NCBI GenBank assembly: GCA_965194375.1
Contig: CBDAEL010000002.1
Source: Tabrizicola_A aquatica
GTDB taxonomy: Bacteria; Pseudomonadota; Alphaproteobacteria; Rhodobacterales; Rhodobacteraceae
Length of the DNA stretch: 64,000 bases
Strand: one strand, 5' to 3'
In this document: one piece after another, positions 44,415-52,880 of the stretch
How the letters are laid out: each line of letters opens with the position of its first letter
Position numbering within the stretch: the first letter of the stretch is position 1
Made by a program: the position numbers and the translations under genes
The notes under the pieces: model-generated
Database searches by the model: none
What the model saw: the letters and a program-made list of their open reading frames with translations, nothing else
What the model was told of the DNA's origin: nothing

Positions 44415-44890
44415 GGTTTTCCAATGCTTCATTTGCGCAGGTCAGGCGCGACTGACAGACCGCTGTCACCACAGTCTCGCCAAAGCGGCGGAGAACATGC
44501 CGGGAAACCGGGCGCGCAGGCAGACCGCAGCCGTCTGCATCGCCCAACGTCCAAAGCATCGCTCTTCCCAGACCAAGCACCTGTGTTGCTCGCCCCTTCC
44601 GCGCGCGCCCTTACCCTGTCTTGTTCCGGGCATTCGGCGTTGCTGACCTCGTATGACCGGCCAATCAAACCGCCCAAAACGCGAAAACTGAAACCTATAC
44701 TTCGGCGAATGGGCTGTTCCTTTGCCCAAACTCACCTCCATTTGGTGCGGACCTATACCAAGGGATGTCAATGCCGCCCAGTCAGGCGTAACGCCAACCA
44801 ATCTGAGACCCCAGAGGTGGTGCAACTGCCCCGCGCCGCCGAGGCCAGGCGCCGATGGGTTCATGTCGCGCTAGGTGAGAGGAGGAGCGA
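44415..44890. other. intergenic stretch, no gene seen
   Basis: Frames present on both strands lack conserved sequence and start sites. It should hold the promoter of the small gene at 44136-44414 and the 3' end region of the EamA transporter. Confidence 0.45.
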
Positions 44891-45775
44891 TCAACCCTGA
44901 CGGCTGGCCAAGTTCCGAAGCTGCCACGCCGCATGGGCAAAGATCGCCACCAAGATCACCGTACCGCCGATCACGGTCGCCTGCCCCGGATTCTCGCCCA
45001 AGATCCACCACACCAACAAGGGGCCAACCACGATCTCCAGCATGGTGATCATCGACACCTCAGGCGCGGGCAAATAGCGCGGGCCAATTTGCAAAAGTCC
45101 CACGCCCCCCGCCAAAATTACCCCGCCCGACAGAAGCACAAGACCCCATTGGGTGGCGTCGAACGGCTCCATCGGGGCGATGGGCAGGGCGATCAGGCTG
45201 GTCAGAAGATAGCCGCAGGCGATGGCAACGATCAGGTTCACATCCCGCGCCTTGCGCAAGACCACATAATAACCCGCGATGGTCATGGCATTCAGAAAGG
45301 ACAGGAAATCGCCAAAGAGCGTGCCGCCACCCATGGACCCCGAGGCGATCATCACCACACCGCCGAACACCGCCACAATGGCCAGCGCCGTGGCCTTGTC
45401 GATGGTTTCCCGCAGGAAAGCCCAAGAAAACAACGCGGCCAAAAACGGCGCGGTCGCAAGGATCAAAAGGCTGTTGGCCACCGAAGTATTCTGCAACGAT
45501 CCTAGGAAAAAGATCGACCCTGTCCCCTGCAGCGCAATCATCGCCAGCGCGGCCGGCGTCAAAAGCGACCGGAACCCGGTCCAAGCGCTGCGATGAAACA
45601 GCGCCACAAAGCCCAAGGTCGCCACCGCCGCCGCCAGCCCACGCCAGACCGCGATGGTCATGGTATCGGCCGCAATCAGCCGCACCACCAAGGCATCAGG
45701 GAAAAAGAACGCCACCCCCAGAAAGGTGACGATCAGCCCATAGGCTTGCGGATGACGGGCAGCGAACTGGTGCAT
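44891..45775 (-). CDS. EamA/DMT-family transporter
   Basis: The 294-aa membrane protein has ten hydrophobic segments in two EamA repeats (first ending near LALMIA-type helices, second starting FGDFLSFLNAMTIAGYYVV). Conserved features are the AVWRGLAAAVATLGF helix and ITMLEIVVGPLLVWW. DMT proteins export amino acids or other small metabolites. ATG at 45775 has AGGA upstream. Single gene; the substrate cannot be told. Confidence 0.9.
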   Translation of the reverse strand: MHQFAARHPQAYGLIVTFLGVAFFFPDALVVRLIAADTMTIAVWRGLAAAVATLGFVALFHRSAWTGFRSLLTPAALAMIALQGTGSIFFLGSLQNTSVANSLLILATAPFLAALFSWAFLRETIDKATALAIVAVFGGVVMIASGSMGGGTLFGDFLSFLNAMTIAGYYVVLRKARDVNLIVAIACGYLLTSLIALPIAPMEPFDATQWGLVLLSGGVILAGGVGLLQIGPRYLPAPEVSMITMLEIVVGPLLVWWILGENPGQATVIGGTVILVAIFAHAAWQLRNLASRQG

Positions 45776-45927
45776 TAGGAGTCCTGTTGTTGCCTGTTTG
45801 ATAGGGGCCCCACGCTGACAAGGCTTGCGCAAAGGCGACCAAGTCAGGGCGCGATTGATCTATCGCGCGGCCACCTTCCGCCCGGTCGCCCCTCTTGCAC
45901 ACCCGGCCAAACCGCCCTATATCCGGC

Positions 45928-46027
45928 GGTGAGAGGTTGGCGCGGGCAGGTGCCTCGCCAACCCGGTCAGGTCCGGAAGGAAGCAGCCGTAACGAGCCCC
46001 ACTTGGGTCGTTGTCCAGCCTCTCACC
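45928..46027 (+). ncRNA. ffs: signal recognition particle RNA (4.5S type)
   Basis: The universally conserved SRP tip GGTCAGGTCCGGAAGGAAGC is present at 45965-45984, with AGCAGCC following. The ends GGTGAGAGG (45928-45936) and CCTCTCACC (46019-46027) pair perfectly to close the hairpin. About 100 nt, the small bacterial form that binds Ffh for membrane targeting. Ends approximate. Confidence 0.95.
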
Positions 46028-46096
46028 CTTCCCCTCCAAACAGCAAAAACGCCCCCCTCGGGGCCGCTTTGAGCCCGCGCCTCACGCTCCCCAGCC

Positions 46097-47155
46097 TTAG
46101 GCACCCCACGTGCGCTCCAGCACCCGAAACCAGTTTTCATGGGCAATCTTGCGCAACAGCGCCTCGCCGTAGCCATGCGCGCGGAACGCCTCCAAGAGCG
46201 CCTGTTGGCCGACGACATCGCCAATCCCCTGCGGCACTGTCGCGCCGTCAAAGTCAGACCCAAGCCCGACATGATCCTCACCCAAGATCGACAGAAGATG
46301 ATCCATATGGGCCAGCACATCCTCCCAGCCCATCTCGGGCGACTGCCGCCCATCGCGGCGCAGGAAGGATGTCGCATAGTTCAACCCCACCATCCCCCCA
46401 CTGTCACGAATGGCCGCCAACTGCCGGTCGGTCAGATTGCGGGTTGAGGGCGTGACGGCATGGGCATTGGAATGGGTCGCCACCAAAGGCGCATCCGACA
46501 GCCCCGCCACATCCCAAAACCCCGCCTCGTTCAGATGGCTCAGGTCCAGCATGATCCGCAGCCGGTTGCACTCCTTGACCAACCGCTTGCCCGCCTCGGT
46601 CAGCCCCGGCCCGGTATCCGGACTGCCCGGAAAGGCAAAGGGCACGCCATGGCCAAAGACCGTGGGCCGCGACCAGACCGGCCCAATCGACCGCAACCCC
46701 ATGCCATGAAACACATGCAGCGCATCAAGCCCCGGATCAATCGCCTCGGCCCCTTCCATGTGCAAAATGCCCGAGATCACCCCCTTGGCCAGACAGTCGC
46801 GCAATTCGGCCACCGTGGTGCAAACCTTGAACCGCCCGTTCGACGCCCGCGCCATCCACATCAGATGCCCCGCCTTGGTCAGCGCCATGGGCTGGGCCAG
46901 TTCATGGTCAATCAGCGCCGGCAAAGGCAGCGTGAAAGGCGGATTTTCCATCGCCGCCATATAGTCAGGCGCATCATCGTCGTGGGGTGACGGGATATAA
47001 ATGGCAAAGAACCCACCCGCAAAGCCACCCTTCACCATGCGCGGCAGATCGAGATGCCCCTCGCGCCCTTCGCTCAGCCACAAGGTCTCACGCTGGTCGG
47101 GATGGTCAAACAGGCGCAACAGGAAATCATTGTGGCCGTCGAATACCGGGATCAT
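46097..47155 (-). CDS. membrane-dipeptidase family (M19) peptidase
   Basis: The 352-aa zinc peptidase of the renal dipeptidase family opens with the metal motif FDGHNDFLLRL (H-x-D). Further conserved parts are GILHMEGAEAI (bridging Glu), LTEAGKRLVKECNRLRIMLDLSHL, ATHSNAHAV and GLGSDFDG. ATG at 47155 has an excellent AAAGGAG. It has no signal peptide, so it is cytoplasmic despite the family name. It follows the deacetylase gene by 92 bp and may be part of the same transcript. The family cleaves dipeptides, some with D-residues. Confidence 0.92.
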   Translation of the reverse strand: MIPVFDGHNDFLLRLFDHPDQRETLWLSEGREGHLDLPRMVKGGFAGGFFAIYIPSPHDDDAPDYMAAMENPPFTLPLPALIDHELAQPMALTKAGHLMWMARASNGRFKVCTTVAELRDCLAKGVISGILHMEGAEAIDPGLDALHVFHGMGLRSIGPVWSRPTVFGHGVPFAFPGSPDTGPGLTEAGKRLVKECNRLRIMLDLSHLNEAGFWDVAGLSDAPLVATHSNAHAVTPSTRNLTDRQLAAIRDSGGMVGLNYATSFLRRDGRQSPEMGWEDVLAHMDHLLSILGEDHVGLGSDFDGATVPQGIGDVVGQQALLEAFRAHGYGEALLRKIAHENWFRVLERTWGA

Positions 47156-47247
47156 GTTGGCTCCTTTTTCGCGGCCATGACAGGGTTGCATCGGGGCTGC
47201 ATCGGGGTCAGAGAACCGTCACCCGACGGGGCTTGTCAACCGTAGCC

Positions 47248-48261
47248 TCAGAACCCGCGCAGCACCGCCTCAAGGTTCTGGCCCAACTCAGGGCAGAGAT
47301 ACCCGCCCTCCTGCACGATCAGCGTCGGCAACCCCATCGCCGCCACCGCCCGCCCAATCCGGCCAAAGCCCGGCGTGGTCACCGCAAGCCCCGCGAAAGG
47401 ATCGCCCTCAAAGGCATCAAGCCCAAGGGCCAGCACCAGCGTATCGGCCCCGAAATCGGCCACCGCCTGCATGCCCTTGTCCAAGGCCGCCATGAACCCC
47501 TCATCGCCGGTGCCGCGCTCGAGACACAGGTTCAGATTGGCGCCAATCCCCGCGCCCGCCCCCCGCTCTTCGGGGTAGCCCCAGAAGAACGGGTAATAGC
47601 GTTCCGGATGGGCATGGAGCGAGACAGTCAGCACATCGGGCCGGTCATAGAAAATCCCCTGCGTGCCGTTGCCATGGTGCAGATCGACATCCAAAATCGC
47701 CACCCGACGACCCGCATCAGTCAGCCTTTGCGCGGCAATCGCCGAGTTGTTCAAATAGCAAAACCCACCTGCGAGTTCGGCAAAGGCATGGTGCCCCGGC
47801 GGACGGCAGAGCGCATAGACCGCGCGCTCCCCCCGATGCACAAGGTCCGCCCCATGGATCGCCGTCTGCGCGCTTGCATAAGCCGCACCCCAAGTCTCGG
47901 CTGAGATCGGGCACGAGGTGTCGGTCTGGTGAAACCCGGCTTGGCCCACAGCAGACAGCGGATAGCCATCGGTCCGATTGGCCGGGTGAATGTTCGGGAT
48001 CACCTCCGCGCTCGCCCCCGGAATCCGCGTCCAGCGGCTGTGGATCGTCTGCAAGAACGTCAAATACCGCGCCGGATGCACCCGCAAAATCGGACCCATC
48101 CCCGCATCCGGCGCCTGCACCACCGGCCCGCCCAAAGCCCGCACCGCACCCAGCAAAGCATCCACCCGCGCGGGCTTTTCCGGGCAAGGCTGCGCCGCCC
48201 CCGAGGAGAGAAAGAACTGCGGATCATGCGCCCGCTGCGCCTCGTCAAAGACTGTGATCAT
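47248..48261 (-). CDS. histone-deacetylase-family amidohydrolase (acetylpolyamine amidohydrolase-like)
   Basis: The 337-aa zinc hydrolase has CRPPGHHA (paired histidines), GFCYLNNSAIAA, zinc ligands in ILDVDLHHGNGTQ, and SLHAHPERYYPFFWG; the last zinc aspartate region is LALGLDAFEGDP. Bacterial members of this class deacetylate acetylpolyamines or other acetylated amines. The start overlaps the GNAT stop by 4 bp, so the enzymes are made together. The substrate is inferred from family and context. Confidence 0.92.
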   Translation of the reverse strand: MITVFDEAQRAHDPQFFLSSGAAQPCPEKPARVDALLGAVRALGGPVVQAPDAGMGPILRVHPARYLTFLQTIHSRWTRIPGASAEVIPNIHPANRTDGYPLSAVGQAGFHQTDTSCPISAETWGAAYASAQTAIHGADLVHRGERAVYALCRPPGHHAFAELAGGFCYLNNSAIAAQRLTDAGRRVAILDVDLHHGNGTQGIFYDRPDVLTVSLHAHPERYYPFFWGYPEERGAGAGIGANLNLCLERGTGDEGFMAALDKGMQAVADFGADTLVLALGLDAFEGDPFAGLAVTTPGFGRIGRAVAAMGLPTLIVQEGGYLCPELGQNLEAVLRGF

Positions 48262-48725
48262 CCCTGCATCAGAGCCCGCAGGCCCTCTCCTTCCAAAATC
48301 AACTGATCCGCCTCATCGCGCAGATCAAAGCCAAGGGCGTCATAAAACGCCCGCGCGGATGTGTTCACATGCGCCACCATCAGCGTCAGAAACTGCGGGG
48401 CCCAATCGGCATGGGCCATCGCCCCGGCCAGCAACTGCCGCCCCAGCCCCGTCCCCCGCCCCTCGGGCGCAACATAGACATCCTGCACAAACAGCCCCAT
48501 CTCGCCGCGCCAGGTGGAGTATTCGGGGAAATACAAAACCATCCCCAAAGGCCCCACCGCGCCTTCGGCAATCAGCCCCCGAAAGCGCGGGTTTGGCCCA
48601 AAGCCATGGGCCAAAAGACTGGCCTCGGTGGAGCCCACCGTTTCCCCCACCTCAGCCGCCATGGCCTGCAAGAACCGCAGGATCACCGGCACATCTTGGG
48701 CGGTCGCGGCGCGCAAAACCGTCAA
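48258..48725 (-). CDS. GNAT-family N-acetyltransferase
   Basis: The 155-aa acetyltransferase has VQDVYVAPEGRGTGLGRQLL (acetyl-CoA pyrophosphate loop R-G-x-G-x-G) and NTSARAFYDALGF. It begins MTVLRAATAQDVP. It overlaps both neighbours by 4 bp, in a coupled set with BKACE and the deacetylase. The presence of an acetyltransferase next to a deacetylase suggests both act on an amine intermediate, which is inference. Confidence 0.9.
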   Translation of the reverse strand: MTVLRAATAQDVPVILRFLQAMAAEVGETVGSTEASLLAHGFGPNPRFRGLIAEGAVGPLGMVLYFPEYSTWRGEMGLFVQDVYVAPEGRGTGLGRQLLAGAMAHADWAPQFLTLMVAHVNTSARAFYDALGFDLRDEADQLILEGEGLRALMQG

Positions 48726-49645
48726 AACGCCACCTCGCCCGCGCCCTTCAACCCCAGCATCGCCCGCGCCTCGGCTGGGCTGGCCACCACACGCCCCATC
48801 CCTTCGACAATCCCGCGAATTTGCGCCACCTGCTCGGCATTCGACTGCGCCAGAACGCCTTTGGAAAGGTACAGATTGTCCTCCAGCCCCACCCGGACAT
48901 GCCCACCCATCGCCGCCGCCATGCTGGCCATTGGAATCTGCTGCCGCCCCGCCGCCAACACCGAAAAGCGATACTGGTCGCCAAACAGCCGATCCGCCGT
49001 GCGCTTCAAAAGCACCAGCATGTCAGGGTCCGCCGCCATACCACCCAGAACCCCAAAGACGAACTGGATATACAAAGGCCCCGTCACAGCCCCCCGGTCC
49101 ACGAAGTGCTTGAGCATGTAAAGATGCGACATGTCATAGCATTCAAACTCAAACCGCGCCCCCCGTGCGCCCATCTCGGCCAAGACATGGGCAATGTCGC
49201 GGGGCGTGTTCTTGAACACCAGATCATCGGTGCCCAGCAGGAAGGGTTCCTCCCAATCGTGTTTCCACTCGGTGATCCGCGCCGCCATTGGGTAAAGCGC
49301 AAAATTCATCGTGCCCATGTTCAGGCTGCACATCTCGGGGCAAAATCGCTTGGGCGCTTCCAACCGTGCGTCCAACGTCATCACCGCCGAGCCGCCGGTG
49401 GTCATATTCACCACCGCATCGCACCCGGCCTTGATCGCGGGCAAAAACCCCGCCCAATGCGCAGGGTCCGCCGAGGGGCGGCCGGTGTCCGGATGGCGCG
49501 CATGCAGATGCAGGATCGTCGCCCCGGCTTCCGCCGCGCCAATGGCTTGGGCGGAAATCTCGGCCCCCGTGACCGGCAGATAGGGCGACATCGAAGGGGT
49601 ATGGATCGATCCGGTAATCGCGCAAGAAATGATGATCTTCGACAT
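48722..49645 (-). CDS. BKACE-family beta-keto acid cleavage enzyme
   Basis: The 307-aa TIM-barrel enzyme is of the 3-keto-5-aminohexanoate cleavage (DUF849) family. It opens IIISCAITGSIHTPSMSPYLPVT and has the zinc-site motif GATILHLHARHPDTGRP, then NMTTGGSA and GLEDNLYLSKG. The family transfers an acyl unit from a beta-keto acid to acetyl-CoA, giving acetoacetate and a new acyl-CoA. The start overlaps the aminotransferase stop by one base. The exact beta-keto substrate is unknown. Confidence 0.93.
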   Translation of the reverse strand: MSKIIISCAITGSIHTPSMSPYLPVTGAEISAQAIGAAEAGATILHLHARHPDTGRPSADPAHWAGFLPAIKAGCDAVVNMTTGGSAVMTLDARLEAPKRFCPEMCSLNMGTMNFALYPMAARITEWKHDWEEPFLLGTDDLVFKNTPRDIAHVLAEMGARGARFEFECYDMSHLYMLKHFVDRGAVTGPLYIQFVFGVLGGMAADPDMLVLLKRTADRLFGDQYRFSVLAAGRQQIPMASMAAAMGGHVRVGLEDNLYLSKGVLAQSNAEQVAQIRGIVEGMGRVVASPAEARAMLGLKGAGEVAF

Positions 49646-50985
49646 CACGCCAATCCTTCCGCCTGCAAGACCTGCCGCACCGACCGCGCGCCCTTGTCCA
49701 CGATCTCCGTCAACTCTGCATCGGTGCAATTGTAGGGCGGCGCGAAGATCACGATATCGCCGCTGATCCCGTCCACATTGCCCCCCACCGGATAGCAGAC
49801 CAGGCCGTTCTCCATCGCCTGCGCGCGGATCTTCATGAAAAGCTTCCGCTCGGCGGCAAATGGCTCCTTCGTCTCGCGGTCGGCCACCAGTTCCAGCGCC
49901 ATGAAATGCCCCCGCCCGCGAATGTCGCCCACGGCCTCCACACCCGCCAGCGCCTCGGCCAACCACGCCTTCAAGCGCGGCCCATTGGCGGCAACCTTGG
50001 CCACCAACCCCTCGCGCTCCACGATCTTCTGCACCGCCACCCCTGCCGCACAGGCCGCCGTATGGCCGGTGAAGGTGTGCCCGGTGCCAAAAGCCCCATC
50101 CTTGGCGCGGATCGCCTCCCAAACGGCGGTGGTGCAAACTGCGGCCCCCAAAGGCTGATAGCCCCCCGCCAGCCCCTTGGCGACCGACATGATATCCGGC
50201 TCCACCCCGTCATGGGCCAGCGCGCGCCACGTGCCACAGCGCCCGGCCCCCGACATCACCTCATCGGCAATCATCAAGACGCCATAACGGCTGCAAATCT
50301 CGCGCACCGCCTGTGCATAGCCCTCGGGTGCAGGCACACAGCCCCCCGCCGCCCCGACCACGGGTTCAAAGACAAAGCCGGCAATCGTCTCTGGCCCATG
50401 GGCCAGAATCGCCGCCTCCAACTCCGCCGCCGCCGCAGCCCCCGCCGTCTCGGCGGTCGCCCCGGCGATGGGGCGATAGGCATTGGCGGGCGAGAGCTTG
50501 ATCGAGGGGATGAACGCCCCCTCATAGGCCGCCGTCCGCTCAGCAAAGCCCGACAGGCCCAAGGCCCCCAGCGTGTTGCCATGCCACGACCGTTCTCGGC
50601 TGATGAAGCGGCGGCGCGATTTCTGGCCAATCGCGGTCTGATATTGCAGCGCCATCTTCAGACAGCTTTCCACCGCCTCCGACCCGCCGGTGACATAGAC
50701 CATCTCACGCAAATTGCCCCCCACACGGGCGCGGATGATCTCGGTCAATTCCTCCAGCGCGTCGGTGGTAAAATTATAGCGGTAGCCATGGGCCAGCGCC
50801 TCCAACTGGTCGCAGATCGCGCGGTTCACCTCCGGATGGGCATGGCCAAGGCAATAGACCGCCGGCCCGCCTGACCCGTCGATGTATTGCTTGCCCGTGG
50901 CATCCCAAAGATAGCTGCCCTTGCCGCGCACCACCTTGGGCAGGGCGTTGGTGGCGGAAATAGTGGTGTGAGTAGGGCGCGACAT
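49645..50985 (-). CDS. class III aminotransferase
   Basis: The 446-aa PLP enzyme of the omega-amino acid/amine transaminase group. Visible features: WDATGKQYIDGSGG, VTGGSEAVESCLKMA, RSWHGNT, LMIADEVMSGAGRCG (PLP-pyridine Asp) and the PLP lysine in MSVAKGLAGGY. First structural gene after the LysR regulator; BKACE follows with a one-base overlap. Together they suggest conversion of an amine to a keto acid that is then cleaved. Start ATG at 50985. Confidence 0.93.
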   Translation of the reverse strand: MSRPTHTTISATNALPKVVRGKGSYLWDATGKQYIDGSGGPAVYCLGHAHPEVNRAICDQLEALAHGYRYNFTTDALEELTEIIRARVGGNLREMVYVTGGSEAVESCLKMALQYQTAIGQKSRRRFISRERSWHGNTLGALGLSGFAERTAAYEGAFIPSIKLSPANAYRPIAGATAETAGAAAAAELEAAILAHGPETIAGFVFEPVVGAAGGCVPAPEGYAQAVREICSRYGVLMIADEVMSGAGRCGTWRALAHDGVEPDIMSVAKGLAGGYQPLGAAVCTTAVWEAIRAKDGAFGTGHTFTGHTAACAAGVAVQKIVEREGLVAKVAANGPRLKAWLAEALAGVEAVGDIRGRGHFMALELVADRETKEPFAAERKLFMKIRAQAMENGLVCYPVGGNVDGISGDIVIFAPPYNCTDAELTEIVDKGARSVRQVLQAEGLA

Positions 50986-51060
50986 GGTGGCTCCGGGCGG
51001 CAGGTGTCGAAGGGTGGCGGGTGTCGAAATTTGTGCCAGCGTGGCGCAGGGGTTTGCATA

Positions 51061-51082
51061 GATCAAATAGATAGTTTCGATC
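51061..51082. promoter_or_regulatory. possible LysR operator
   Basis: GATCAAA-N7-TTTCGATC, an imperfect dyad, lies between the LysR stop and the aminotransferase start, 76 bp before the latter. LysR regulators usually bind T-N11-A dyads near the promoter they control. The position fits; the sequence evidence is modest. Confidence 0.35.
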
Positions 51083-51099
51083 TTATGAATTGCACCAGC

Positions 51100-52065
51100 C
51101 TATGCCGACCCATAGATCCGCTCGCCCAAAGGCGTCGCGGCAATCGCCGCCAGCAGCCGCGCCAAAAGCTCGGCCTCGGCGGGGTTGCGCCGCAATCCGG
51201 GCGCGTGGCACAGATGCACATCCACCTGCGGCAAGCCGCGATAGGGCGGCAATTGCCACAGCCGCCCCGCGGCCAGATCGCGCGCCACGACATGCAGCGG
51301 CAATGGCCCAATCCCGATCCCGGCCTCGATCATCCGGCGCACCTCTTCCAGATGCGCCGAAGATCCCACCACCCGCTCGCCCATCCCCAAACGGCGGCGC
51401 AGCGCGGTGACCTCGCCCAAAGCATCACCTTCGCGGTCGGTCTGAAACGACACCACCGCCTGCCCCACCAGCGCGTCCGGGGCCAAGGCGCGCGCGCCAA
51501 ACAGCGGATGGCTCTGGCCACAAAAGAGGCCAAAGCTTTCCCGATACAACAACTCCGCCACCACCCCGGCAGGCCGCACCGGCATCAGGCAGACCGCCAG
51601 ACTGGCCCGCCGCGCCCCAACCAGCGCCAGCGCATCGCGGCTTGGCATCACCTCAAGGCTGACCTTGGCCCCCGGGTGATCGGCCAGAAACCCCGCCAGA
51701 ACGCCATCAAACAACGGGCAAACCACATGGCTGGCCAGCGCGATGGTGACATGGCCGGTGACCTGCCCCTCGGCCTCCGTGATCCGGTCGGCCAGCCGCA
51801 AGATGGCCGCCTCCACCTCGCGCGCCTCCTCCAGCATCCGCACCCCGGCCGCCGTGAGTTGAAACCGCCCCCGCGCCCGGTCGATCAGCCGCGCGCCCAC
51901 GCGCTCTTCCAGCCGCTTCAAGGCCGCCGAGACCGAGGGTTGCTTCAGGCTCAACCGCTCAGCCGCCCCCGTCACCGACCCGGCCTCGGCCAGCGCCAGA
52001 AACACCCGGAGCAAGTTCCAATCCAGATCACGGGCCAGACGTTCAGGGGCAGAGATGCGCGACAT
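51100..52065 (-). CDS. LysR-family transcriptional regulator
   Basis: The 321-aa regulator has an N-terminal winged helix (LLRVFLALAEAGSVTGAAERL, KQPSVSAALKRLEERVGARL) and a periplasmic-binding-like effector domain. It lies upstream of the aminotransferase operon on the same strand (114 bp gap), so it is the obvious candidate to control it. ATG at 52065 is followed by a leader MSRISAPERLARDLDWN. Confidence 0.93.
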   Translation of the reverse strand: MSRISAPERLARDLDWNLLRVFLALAEAGSVTGAAERLSLKQPSVSAALKRLEERVGARLIDRARGRFQLTAAGVRMLEEAREVEAAILRLADRITEAEGQVTGHVTIALASHVVCPLFDGVLAGFLADHPGAKVSLEVMPSRDALALVGARRASLAVCLMPVRPAGVVAELLYRESFGLFCGQSHPLFGARALAPDALVGQAVVSFQTDREGDALGEVTALRRRLGMGERVVGSSAHLEEVRRMIEAGIGIGPLPLHVVARDLAAGRLWQLPPYRGLPQVDVHLCHAPGLRRNPAEAELLARLLAAIAATPLGERIYGSA

Positions 52066-52164
52066 GGGGCGGTCCGGGGTTTGGGCGGGTTCGGGGCTTA
52101 GGCAGGTTAGGGCGCAAGATCAGCCGCCTACGCCCCCCTGTCCAGCCCATCCAAACCAGCCCGT

Positions 52165-52767
52165 TCATCCGCCCGACAGCGGGCCTTGCACCAATGCCTC
52201 CACCGCCGCACGGGCCTTGGCGCGGCTCATCTCCTCGGGGGCTATGGAAAACTCCAACCAAATCCCGTCCAACAGCGCGATCAGCGCCGTCGCCAGTGTC
52301 TCATCGCGGGCATCCGGCGCTGCGCGGCCCAACTGCCGCGCAATCGCGGCGGCAAAAGTTGCGTGATAAATGCGATAGAGGCGCAGATGCTCGGCCCGCA
52401 GCGCAGGGTTCACGGCAATCTCGCCCCACAGCGCCAACCAGATGTTCAGCCCCTCAGGCCGCAACTGCCGCTCGCTCAACAGCTCATCAATCAACGCAGC
52501 CAAGGACATTGGCACCGCCTCCTTGGCAACCGCCTGCATAAAAGGCGCATAGGACGCCACATAGCAGGCCGCCAACAGCCCGTCCTTGCCGCCAAAGTGA
52601 TGCCCGATCAACCCGCGCGAGGCACCTGAGGCCTTGCAGATATTGTCGATGGTAAAGGCGGTGATCCCGCCCTTGGCCAACACACGCAGCCCCGCCTCCA
52701 CCAGCTCGGCGGCGCGGGCCTCAGGCGCAAGGCGCTTGTACTTGGCGGCAGGCTTTGGGGCGGTCAT
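52165..52767 (-). CDS. TetR-family regulator (BetI-like)
   Basis: The 200-aa repressor has helix-turn-helix ITAFTIDNICKASGASRGLIGHHFGGKDGLL and a C-terminal ligand domain of BetI type (LNIWLALWGEIAVNP, LIALLDGIWLEF). It is divergent from the flavoprotein-methyltransferase operon; the 113 bp between them hold a TTGTTGAACG repeat that is a likely operator. It probably responds to a quaternary amine or related methylated compound (inferred). Confidence 0.9.
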   Translation of the reverse strand: MTAPKPAAKYKRLAPEARAAELVEAGLRVLAKGGITAFTIDNICKASGASRGLIGHHFGGKDGLLAACYVASYAPFMQAVAKEAVPMSLAALIDELLSERQLRPEGLNIWLALWGEIAVNPALRAEHLRLYRIYHATFAAAIARQLGRAAPDARDETLATALIALLDGIWLEFSIAPEEMSRAKARAAVEALVQGPLSGG

Positions 52768-52777
52768 GGGGCAAGGC

Positions 52778-52825
52778 CTTGTTGAACGGCGGCAGCCGAG
52801 ATTCTTGTTGAACGATCATACAACA
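52778..52825. promoter_or_regulatory. likely TetR/BetI operator region
   Basis: TTGTTGAACG occurs twice (52779-52788 and 52805-52814); the second forms a dyad TGTTG-N10-CAACA with 52806-52825. It lies between the divergent TetR gene and the flavoprotein gene, so binding could repress both. Confidence 0.5.
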
Positions 52826-52880
52826 TGGCTAGGCTTTGGCAAAGCTCGGCCCGCAAAGGCCCCCTGAGAAGCTTCTGAGA

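Noticed and set aside
44466..44864. 132-codon minus-strand frame in an intergenic stretch
   Set aside because: High in G, W and R with no conserved sequence; it is likely random.
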